Below are positions 51,012-57,314 of a stretch of DNA of 57,314 nucleotides, piece after piece (the first letter of the stretch is position 1; each line of letters opens with the position of its first letter). The notes beneath the pieces were generated by a model. That model saw only the letters and a program-made list of their open reading frames with translations. It did no database searches and was not told where the DNA came from. This DNA is from an uncultured Hyphomicrobiales bacterium (GTDB lineage Bacteria; Pseudomonadota; Alphaproteobacteria; Rhizobiales; Beijerinckiaceae), in NCBI GenBank assembly GCA_903847605.1, contig CAINED010000053.1, positions 1-57,314 on the forward strand, given 5' to 3'. A program made the position numbers and the translations under genes.

Positions 51012-52028
51012 TCACACGTTCTGCATGACTTTTTCCGCAAAGAGGCCCAGCGACTTTTCCACCTGCGGCACGGTGAGCGTCCCAAACGCAAACTGCAGCA
51101 CGAGATAATTGTAGCCCGTGGCGTCCTTTTCTTTCGCGATGGCGGCGCGCACGGTTTCGGGCGAACCGACAATGACAGCGCCCGCGGCGACGCCCGATTT
51201 CAGATCGCCCGCGAGATTGGCTGACACTGTCGTCCCATGTTCGCGCCAGAGCCAGTTGAGGCTGTCGTACCAGTGACGGTAGGCGGGCCCCGCCTCCGCC
51301 CATGCCTGCTCGTCGGTATCGGCGACATGGATCTGGCGCAGCGCGCCCATCTTCGGCGTCGCGGTCGAAGAGAAGGCGCGCATGGGATCGCCCGCATGGA
51401 CGCTCCACAATTCCGTGTAGCGCTTGACGATGCCAGCGATGCGCGGCGTGGGCCCAAGGCCGATCGCATTCATGCCGTGACGCGCGGCGAAGGTCATGCC
51501 TTCCTCGCTGCCGACGCCAGCCCAAAGCGGCGGCATCGGCTTTTGCAGTGTGCGCAGGATCATGGGCACGTTGTCGTAACGGTGATGCGCGCTGTGGTGG
51601 TTCAATCGCTCTTGCGTGAGCCCCTTCACCAGCACATCCAGCGTTTCGCGATAGAGCGCCTGCTTGTCGTCGCCGACACCGTAATAGCCGACTTCATAGG
51701 GCGAGACGCCCGCGCCGACGCCGATGTCGAAGCGCCCGTCGCTCATCTGGTCGAGCATGCAGATTTCTTCGATCAGTCGCAGCGGATGATAAAGCGGCAG
51801 GAGATAGACCAGAGGCCCCAGCCTGATCTTGCGCGTCGCCTGCGCGACGGCGGAGAGAAAAACACTCGGCGAAGGCGCAAGCCCGAGCGGCGTCATGTGA
51901 TGTTCGGCGAGATGATAGCCGGTGAAGCCTGCATCCTCCGCCGTGCGGATGACGCGCAGCCTGTCCTTGTAGGTCTGGCTGTCGGCAACGACGCCGCGAT
52001 CTAGATGGTCGAACAGGCCGAACTGCAT
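51012..52028 (-). CDS. LLM-class flavin-dependent oxidoreductase
   Basis: The 338-residue protein of the luciferase superfamily has MQFGLFDHLDRG, FTGYHLAEHHMTPLG, KIRLGPLVYLLPLYHPLRLIEEICMLDQMSDGR and GVGAGVSPYE. C-terminal residues carry AGAVIVGSPETVRAAI as expected. It is co-directional with the next LLM gene, whose stop lies 20 bp upstream of this start, and convergent with the receptor at 49976. FMN-dependent C-N, C-S or aromatic oxidation is possible. Confidence 0.9.
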   Translation of the reverse strand: MQFGLFDHLDRGVVADSQTYKDRLRVIRTAEDAGFTGYHLAEHHMTPLGLAPSPSVFLSAVAQATRKIRLGPLVYLLPLYHPLRLIEEICMLDQMSDGRFDIGVGAGVSPYEVGYYGVGDDKQALYRETLDVLVKGLTQERLNHHSAHHRYDNVPMILRTLQKPMPPLWAGVGSEEGMTFAARHGMNAIGLGPTPRIAGIVKRYTELWSVHAGDPMRAFSSTATPKMGALRQIHVADTDEQAWAEAGPAYRHWYDSLNWLWREHGTTVSANLAGDLKSGVAAGAVIVGSPETVRAAIAKEKDATGYNYLVLQFAFGTLTVPQVEKSLGLFAEKVMQNV

Positions 52029-52047
52029 TGCGTGCTCCCGGATATCT

Positions 52048-53184
52048 TTATGCCCGCATGCCCATCGCCTTCAGGCGCGGCAATACTTCCTCGACCAGCA
52101 AAGGCAGTTCAGTGACATAGTTGACGAGCGAAAAGGCGATGCCGGAAATGCCAATATTGTGGATGCGCCCGAGTTTCTCGGCAACATCGTCCGGCGACCC
52201 GATGATGGGATAGCCGATGTTCATCAGCGGCACCTTCTTGCGCCGCTCCTCGTAGTCGGGCGTGTTGGCGCGCGTGATGTCCTTGAGCCGCAGTATCTCT
52301 TCGATGGCTTCGAAGTCGGCGCCTTCCGTCGTGAAATAATCGAAATACTCCTGCGCTTCCTTGCGTGTCGGCCTGCAGACGACATGGCCTTGCGTATAGA
52401 CATCGATCTCGCGGCCCAGCGCCCGGCTGTCAACCTTGACCTGCTTCACGATTTCCGTGGCGCGCCCCACGTCGAACTCGCGAAAACTCGTGAAAAAGCC
52501 GTTGCAATGGCGCATGGCGAAGGCGCGCCCGACATCGGAGGCGGCTGCATTCATGATGAAGGGCGTTTCGCCGTTCCATGGCTTGGGTTCGGAAACGACA
52601 TTATGCAGGTGCAGGAAGTTCGAGTCGAAATCGAACGGCTCCTTGCGGCTCCACATCTGCTTCATGGCGGAGATCCACTCCTCGCCATAGCCGTAGCGGT
52701 CCGCGTGTTCGCGTTGCTGCTGGCCGAACATCTGGAATTCCGGATCGTTCCAGCCAACCACGATGTTGAGAGCAAAGCGCCCCTCGCCGACATGATCGGC
52801 CGTCACCATCTGCTTGGCGGCGACAAGCGGATTGAACATCGGCGCATGCACCGTGCCGAAGACTGTCAGCTTTTGCGTGACGGCGAGAAGACCCGTCGCC
52901 CATGTTACAGTTTCGTAGGTCGTGCCCTGAAAATTGGTCGGCCCGCCATAGCCCTTCCAGCGGCCGATCGGCAGGATGAAATCGAAACCGCCCTCGTCGG
53001 CGAGTTGCGCCATTTTCTTGCAGCTCTGCCAGTCGGCGCTCCAGCGCTCGGGCAGCTTGTTGATCGCACGGCCTGACGAACAGTTCGCGCCGAAGAGCCC
53101 GAGCTTGAAGCCGTTTTGATTGTACATCTGATAGCGACCCGCGCCCATGCCCGCGCCTCCTCTTCCATTTGCCGGCGCGGACAT
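52048..53184 (-). CDS. LLM-class flavin-dependent oxidoreductase (alkanesulfonate/NtaA-type)
   Basis: The 378-residue protein has FKLGLFGANCSSGRAI, FILPIGRWKGYGG, NIVVGWNDPEFQMFGQQQREHADRYGYGEEW and PIIGSPDDVAEKL. The HADRY-YGEEW motif marks the class with an FMN-binding, relatively long insertion loop seen in SsuD/NtaA/RutA-like enzymes. The start is uncertain (three Met in the first 20 residues). It leads a pair with the downstream LLM gene. Substrate unknown. Confidence 0.9.
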   Translation of the reverse strand: MSAPANGRGGAGMGAGRYQMYNQNGFKLGLFGANCSSGRAINKLPERWSADWQSCKKMAQLADEGGFDFILPIGRWKGYGGPTNFQGTTYETVTWATGLLAVTQKLTVFGTVHAPMFNPLVAAKQMVTADHVGEGRFALNIVVGWNDPEFQMFGQQQREHADRYGYGEEWISAMKQMWSRKEPFDFDSNFLHLHNVVSEPKPWNGETPFIMNAAASDVGRAFAMRHCNGFFTSFREFDVGRATEIVKQVKVDSRALGREIDVYTQGHVVCRPTRKEAQEYFDYFTTEGADFEAIEEILRLKDITRANTPDYEERRKKVPLMNIGYPIIGSPDDVAEKLGRIHNIGISGIAFSLVNYVTELPLLVEEVLPRLKAMGMRA

Positions 53185-53302
53185 TCGTCCCGTCGCCTGC
53201 CGTCACGTTTCCTCGGAACTGCATAGCATCCCGGGCCGGACGAAGCACAGGCCTCATCGCCGCAGCCGGCTGGCCGGACCGACGCCTGCCGACTGCACGC
53301 GA

Positions 53303-53764
53303 TTATAACGGCAGCGCGTTCGTATATTTGATCTGGTCGAGGGCAAAGCTCGACTCGATGGAGGAAATGCCGTCGAGCCGCGTGAGCTTTTCCTTCAAGA
53401 ATCTTTCGTAGGCCGCAAGATCAGGCACGACGACGCGTAGGAGATAGTCGCGCGGCCCCGTCATCAGGTAACATTCGAGCACTTCGCGCCAGCCGGAGAT
53501 GGCGCGCGCGAATTTCTCGAGATCCTTTTCCTTCTGCCGTTCGAGCTTGATGGAAATGAAGACGCTCACCGGCAGGCCCACGGCCTTCTGGTCCACCAAG
53601 GCTATGGTCTTGACGATGACGCCGCGCTCCTCGAGCTGGCGCATGCGCCGGTGACAGGGGGACGAGGAGAGGCCGACGCGATCGGCGATCTCCTGCACTG
53701 TGAGACGGGCATCCTCCTGCAGGAGCGCAAGGATTCGGCGGTCGATATCGTCGAGTGTTTGCAT
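53303..53764 (-). CDS. Lrp/AsnC family transcriptional regulator
   Basis: The 153-residue protein starts at ATG 53764 (MQTLDDIDRRILALLQEDAR). It has the N-terminal helix-turn-helix (LTVQEIADRVGLSSSPCHRRMRQLEERG) and the RAM effector domain (about 65-140, VSVFISIKLE, MTGPRDYLLRVV). It is divergent from a 2-oxoacid dehydrogenase E1 gene 199 bp away, like Pseudomonas mdeR-mdeB. A perfect dyad in the gap is a plausible operator. Effector may be an amino acid. Confidence 0.94.
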   Translation of the reverse strand: MQTLDDIDRRILALLQEDARLTVQEIADRVGLSSSPCHRRMRQLEERGVIVKTIALVDQKAVGLPVSVFISIKLERQKEKDLEKFARAISGWREVLECYLMTGPRDYLLRVVVPDLAAYERFLKEKLTRLDGISSIESSFALDQIKYTNALPL

Positions 53765-53780
53765 GGACAATCCATCCCCT

Positions 53781-53856
53781 CCACATTCCCGGGGCGCGCG
53801 AAGCGCGATCGCGGTACCCGGAGGCTGGACCCCGGATCGCCTGCGGCGTCCGGGGA
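53781..53856. repeat. REP-like element, same family as at 32131
   Basis: CCACATTCCCGGGGCGCGCG starts the copy at 53781; the first 30 bases match the reverse complement of the right arm at 32131-32170, with one mismatch. A second inverted part TGGACCCCGG...GTCCGGGGA follows at 53826. Confidence 0.7.
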
Positions 53857-53868
53857 GGTGCTGCGCTT

Positions 53869-53883
53869 TGGAATAATATTCCA
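53869..53883. promoter_or_regulatory. Putative Lrp/AsnC operator dyad
   Basis: TGGAATA-A-TATTCCA is a perfect odd dyad in the gap between the divergent regulator and E1 genes, 81 bases before the E1 start codon. AT-rich dyads of this size are typical for Lrp-type binding. Confidence 0.6.
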
Positions 53884-53963
53884 TTTTTCGTCATGGGACA
53901 GGCATACTTTGGGAAAATTGCCCGCCTGCACACTGATATCATCCTTCGATATTGGAGGCCGCC

Positions 53964-56327
53964 ATGTCGCTAGCCAACGATCCCCTCGCCATTCTGGGCG
54001 CACTCGAAACGCGCGTGCGCTGGCTCTCGTCCTGGATGATCCACAACGCCAATCACATCCGGGAAAATCGCGACGGCCTGAAGGTCGGCGGCCACCAGGC
54101 TTCGTCCGCTTCGCTTTCGACGATCATGACCGCGCTTTATTTCGCGGTGCTGAAGTCCGAAGACCGCGTCGCGGTGAAGCCCCATGCAAGTCCTATCTTT
54201 CACGCGATTCAATATCTTTATGGCAAGCAGACGCGCGAAAATCTCGAAAATTTTCGCGGCTTCGGCGGCGCGCAGAGCTATCCGTCTCGCACGAAGGATG
54301 CCGACGATGTCGATTTCTCGACAGGCTCGGTTGGTCTTGGCGTGGCCCAGACGATCTTTTCCTCGCTCGTGCAGGACTATGTGCGCATGCACGGCTGGGA
54401 CGGCGGGCGCAGGGAAGGCCGCTTCGTCGCGCTGGTCGGCGATGCGGAACTCGACGAAGGCAATATCTACGAGGCGCTGATCGAGGGCTGGAAACACGGG
54501 TTACGCAATACGTGGTGGATTGTCGATTACAACAGGCAATCGCTCGACGCCGTGATCCGCGAGGGCTTATGGGCGAAATTCGAAACGATGTTCCGCAATT
54601 TCGGCTGGGATGTCGTGATCATCAAATATGGTTCGCTGATGCGCGAGGCCTTCGGGGAAAAGGGCGGCGCGGCGTTGCGCGCGTGGATCGACAATTGCCC
54701 GAACCAACTCTATGCCGCGCTCTGCTTTCAGGGCGGCGCCGCCTTTCGCAAGAAGCTGATGGCGGAAATTGGCGACGCCGAGGGCGTGAAGGCATTGCTC
54801 GCCCGCCGCGACGATGCGCAATTGCTGGCGTTGATGTCGAACCTTGGCGGCCACGATCTCGCAGCCGTGCTCGACGCTTTCAATTCCATCGACCACGACA
54901 GGCCCGTCTGTTTCATCGCCTATACGATCAAGGGCATCGGCCTGCCGTTTCAGGGCCACAAGGACAATCACGCCGGGCTGATGACGCCCGCGCAGATGGA
55001 GGCGTGGCGTAAGACGCTCGGGGTTGAAGAAGGCCATGAATGGGACCGGCTGGAGTCCCTGCCCTATCCGGCAAAAGAGATCGAACGCTTTCTTGCCAAT
55101 GCGCCTTTCAGCACGCAAACGCCGCGCCGTCTGACCACGCCAAAGATCGATGTGCCGGCAAGGCTGGAGCCGCCTTTGTCCAAGGCGATGTCGACCCAGC
55201 AGGCCTTCGGCTTAATCCTCAATGAAATCGCGCGCGCAAAAAGCGAATTCGCCGACGCCATCGTGACGGTGTCGCCAGATGTCAGCGTCTCCACCAATCT
55301 CGGGCCATGGATAAACCGCCGTGGCGTCTTCGCGCGCGAGGAAATGGCCGACGTCTTTCGCGAACAGCAGATCGCCTCCACATTCAACTGGGAGGCCTCG
55401 CCGCGCGGCCAGCATGTCGAACTCGGCATCGCCGAGATGAATCTCTTTCTTGCCTTGTCGGCGCTCGGACTCTCGTCCAGCATCAACGGCAAGCGACTCT
55501 TGCCGGTCGGCACGCTCTACGATCCCTTCATCGAACGCGGCCTCGATGCGCTGAACTATGCCTGCTACCAGGATGCTCGCTTCATGGTGGCGGCGACGCC
55601 CTCGGGCATTACGCTGGCAGGCGAAGGCGGCGCGCATCAATCCATCGCAACGCCCCTGATCGGCATGGCGCAGGACGGCCTCGCCTATTTCGAACCGGCC
55701 TTCGCCGACGAGCTCGCGGTCATCATGCGCTGGGGTTTCGAGCACATGCAGCACGAGAGCAAGGGCAAAGAAAACGAAGAACGCGGCGGCTCGGTCTATC
55801 TGCGTCTCTCCACCCGGACGATCGAACAGCCGCAGCGCGAAATGTCGGCGCAACGCGCGCAACATATCGTCGATGGCGGATACTGGATGCGCTCGCCCGG
55901 TCCTTCGGCGCGCGCAGTCATAGCCTATACGGGCGCGCTTGCGCCGGAGGCGATCACCGCGACGGGGTTACTGGGCGAAGACTATCGCGGGATCGGGTTG
56001 CTGGCGGTGACGTCGGCCGACCGGCTTCATGCCGGCTGGACCGCGCGGGGCGAAGAGAGCCATATCGCGCAACTCCTGAAGGACGTACCGCGCGATTGCG
56101 CGCTTGTCACGGTGGTCGACGGCCACCCGGCCACCCTGTCATGGCTGGGCGGCGTCTGCGGCCATCGCACAAGGGCGCTGGGCGTCGAGCGATTCGGTCA
56201 GACCGGCGAGTTGCAGGATCTTTATCGCCACTATGGCATCGATGCGGAAGGCATCATGAACGCTGCCGCGCAGATGGCGCAGGGCCGAGCGCCGCGCCAC
56301 AAGGCAACAGCGACAATCCCCTCTTGA
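53964..56327 (+). CDS. Homodimeric 2-oxoacid dehydrogenase E1 / transketolase-like (MdeB-like)
   Basis: The start is ATG 53964 with GGAGG five bases upstream. The 787-residue protein is of AceE-type layout: ThDP pocket GDAELDEGNIYEAL...NRQS (about 159-193), DRPVCFIAYTIKGIGLPFQGHKDNHAGLMT, a second domain with ENF-like RGVFAREEMADVF and QHVELGIAEMNLFL, and a C-terminal domain with VTSADRLHAGW. It is about 100 residues shorter than AceE. It decarboxylates a 2-oxoacid, passing the acyl group to E2/E3. With the neighbouring Lrp regulator it recalls mdeB, which uses 2-oxobutyrate; no mdeA is present. Substrate inferred. Confidence 0.85.
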   Translation: MSLANDPLAILGALETRVRWLSSWMIHNANHIRENRDGLKVGGHQASSASLSTIMTALYFAVLKSEDRVAVKPHASPIFHAIQYLYGKQTRENLENFRGFGGAQSYPSRTKDADDVDFSTGSVGLGVAQTIFSSLVQDYVRMHGWDGGRREGRFVALVGDAELDEGNIYEALIEGWKHGLRNTWWIVDYNRQSLDAVIREGLWAKFETMFRNFGWDVVIIKYGSLMREAFGEKGGAALRAWIDNCPNQLYAALCFQGGAAFRKKLMAEIGDAEGVKALLARRDDAQLLALMSNLGGHDLAAVLDAFNSIDHDRPVCFIAYTIKGIGLPFQGHKDNHAGLMTPAQMEAWRKTLGVEEGHEWDRLESLPYPAKEIERFLANAPFSTQTPRRLTTPKIDVPARLEPPLSKAMSTQQAFGLILNEIARAKSEFADAIVTVSPDVSVSTNLGPWINRRGVFAREEMADVFREQQIASTFNWEASPRGQHVELGIAEMNLFLALSALGLSSSINGKRLLPVGTLYDPFIERGLDALNYACYQDARFMVAATPSGITLAGEGGAHQSIATPLIGMAQDGLAYFEPAFADELAVIMRWGFEHMQHESKGKENEERGGSVYLRLSTRTIEQPQREMSAQRAQHIVDGGYWMRSPGPSARAVIAYTGALAPEAITATGLLGEDYRGIGLLAVTSADRLHAGWTARGEESHIAQLLKDVPRDCALVTVVDGHPATLSWLGGVCGHRTRALGVERFGQTGELQDLYRHYGIDAEGIMNAAAQMAQGRAPRHKATATIPS

Positions 56328-56424
56328 AGACTAAAAAAGGCCTTCCTACCTCTCCAGTGCCGGTCGCCGCTCCGTCGGCGGCCTCTGTAACCACGTGTAT
56401 CAACATTTGGCTATGGAGCACCTC

Positions 56425-56772
56425 ATGCGTGACATCGCAGACCGCGACCTCTCCGCTCTGGCGCGGGACAGACTTGAACTCGACGACATTATTCATCCCT
56501 CGCGCAAATATGCGCAGCCGATGGATGTCGTGCGCGACAAAACTTTATCCTTGAACGAAAAGCGGGCCATCCTCGCCTCGTGGGCGTCGGACGCCTGCGC
56601 GGTCGAAGCCGCGGCGGAATTACGCTGCGTCGACTCCGGACGCGTCGTGCGCTGGGATGACGTCATGGATGCCCTGCGCCTGCTCGACAGGCAGGCCGCC
56701 AGTTTGGCGCAGGAGGAGAGGGAAAACGAGTACCCCTTGCCGCGCTCACCATGGCTAGCGCTCTGCAGCTAG
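56425..56772 (+). CDS. Conserved hypothetical protein, 115 aa
   Basis: I chose ATG 56425 with GGAG six bases upstream; ATG 56413 and GTG 56395 extend it. The central motif HPSRKYAQPMDVVRDKTLSLNEKRAILASWASDACAVEAAAELR is well known from hypothetical proteins of Rhizobiales. A likely DNA- or regulator-like role has no evidence. No signal peptide. It follows the E1 gene by about 100 bp on the same strand. Confidence 0.8.
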   Translation: MRDIADRDLSALARDRLELDDIIHPSRKYAQPMDVVRDKTLSLNEKRAILASWASDACAVEAAAELRCVDSGRVVRWDDVMDALRLLDRQAASLAQEERENEYPLPRSPWLALCS

Positions 56773-56831
56773 TTGGAAGAGTCGCATCGCTCTTGCCCGG
56801 AACGGTTTATCCTCTGCAGGGGCGGTGCGCC

Positions 56832-57101
56832 TCAGTGCAGCTTGTATTCGCTGCCGATCATGCGCAATTCTGCGGGCTTGATCAGCTTGCAATGCGCGAT
56901 GGTGACGGAGTGAATCGGGCCTTCGAGCTTCTCTTCCCAGAAGTCGAGGAATTTGTGCAGTTCGGGAAATTTTGGATGCAGGTCGTAGTTTTGCCAGATG
57001 TAACTTTGCAGAATTTTTTTGTGGTCCGGCATCCGGTAAAGTATCTGCGCAGTCGTCAGACCGTATCCTTCGAGTTGCTTGCGAAAGTCCGATGTCTCCA
57101 T
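56832..57101 (-). CDS. usg: Protein Usg
   Basis: The 89-residue protein METSDFRKQLEGYGLTTAQI... LYRMPDHKKILQSYIWQNYDL, PKFPELHKFLDFWEEKLEGPIHSV and AHCKLIKPAELRMIGSEYKLH matches the small Usg family of Rhizobiales along its length. The function is not known to me. It is AT-richer than the chromosome core here. It converges with the preceding gene and is 87 bases from the presumptive IS end. Confidence 0.88.
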   Translation of the reverse strand: METSDFRKQLEGYGLTTAQILYRMPDHKKILQSYIWQNYDLHPKFPELHKFLDFWEEKLEGPIHSVTIAHCKLIKPAELRMIGSEYKLH

Positions 57102-57187
57102 TGCCTTGCTCCAGCTTTGGGCACGCCGAAACTAATGCAAGAAGTGTGCAACTCGTTCCTTAATGAAAATCTAATATGCGCGGCCGA

Positions 57188-57314
57188 TGAACTGGCCTGC
57201 TGCCGGTTTCGTGGACACCGAGAAAAGGTGTTTTATGAAGCCGGAGGTGTGTGATGCAGAGGCGTAAGTTCAGTCGGGAGTTCAAGGTCGAAGCCGTTCG
57301 GCTTGTGCGCGAGC
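57188..57314 (+). mobile_element. Left end of an IS3-type insertion sequence (cut by window edge)
   Basis: TGAACTGGCCTGCTGCCGGT followed by TTCGTGGACACC resembles an IS3-family left terminal repeat. It precedes the transposase OrfA start at 57254. The right end and most of the element lie outside the window. Confidence 0.6.
57254..57314 (+). CDS. IS3-family transposase OrfA (partial, N-terminus)
   Basis: Twenty codons are visible: MQRRKFSREFKVEAVRLVRE, the standard beginning of the helix-turn-helix OrfA of IS3-type elements (FKVEAVRLV motif). GGAGG upstream at 57243 fixes the start. The frame runs off the window. Confidence 0.8.
   Translation, partial: MQRRKFSREFKVEAVRLVRE

Overview
The window is high-GC DNA that reads like a chromosomal segment of an alphaproteobacterium of the order Hyphomicrobiales (Rhizobiales). 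Supporting signs are a preserved core order topA, rnr, DUF983, NUDIX, rpmG, pleD, divK, DUF3572, dinB, the small order-typical protein Usg, an EipB-type envelope protein, and a pyrB next to a dihydroorotase-like pyrC without metal ligands. Family names come from reading the translations; no database search was run.

Layout. Positions 1-1.5 kb hold a truncated hypothetical gene and a tripartite tricarboxylate transporter (TTT) type solute-binding protein. At 1.5-3.9 kb is pyrB plus the degenerate pyrC. At 4.0-8.5 kb a leftward unit carries a cupin, a two-domain vicinal-oxygen-chelate (VOC) protein and three solute-binding proteins, with no membrane permease. At 8.6-21.1 kb are a fatty acid hydroxylase-like protein, topA, tex, an inserted Rieske oxygenase/aldo-keto reductase pair, rnr, a DUF983 protein and a NUDIX hydrolase. 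At 21.2-23.5 kb are a further solute-binding protein and a VanA-like Rieske oxygenase. At 23.7-27.8 kb are rpmG, pleD, divK, a DUF3572 protein and dinB, so ribosome, cell-cycle and DNA-damage functions sit side by side.

From 27.9 to 32 kb come a LysR regulator, an exported rhodanese, eipB, a RidA protein and a glycerophosphodiesterase. From 32 to 45 kb lies an accessory stretch rich in palindromic repeats: a TetR/NTF2-like pair with a doubled operator, a RES-Xre toxin-antitoxin pair with a legible promoter-operator, tandem paralogous MFS transporters, a DUF962 protein, a third MFS protein, an unrecognised AT-richer gene, a Rieske-flavodoxin fusion and a COG3146 acyltransferase.

From 45 to 53.2 kb is a probable catabolic cluster: a LysR regulator divergent from an alpha/beta hydrolase, a luciferase-like monooxygenase, a short-chain dehydrogenase and two solute-binding proteins, followed by two more luciferase-like enzymes on the other strand. 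From 53.3 to 56.8 kb a Lrp/AsnC regulator is divergent from a homodimeric 2-oxoacid dehydrogenase E1. The window ends with usg and the left end of an IS3-type element.

The recurring theme is uptake and oxidation of organic acids or aromatics: six TctC-like receptors and one ABC-type receptor, none with a permease here, alongside Rieske, VOC, cupin and flavin-dependent oxygenases. No CRISPR array, rRNA or tRNA was seen.
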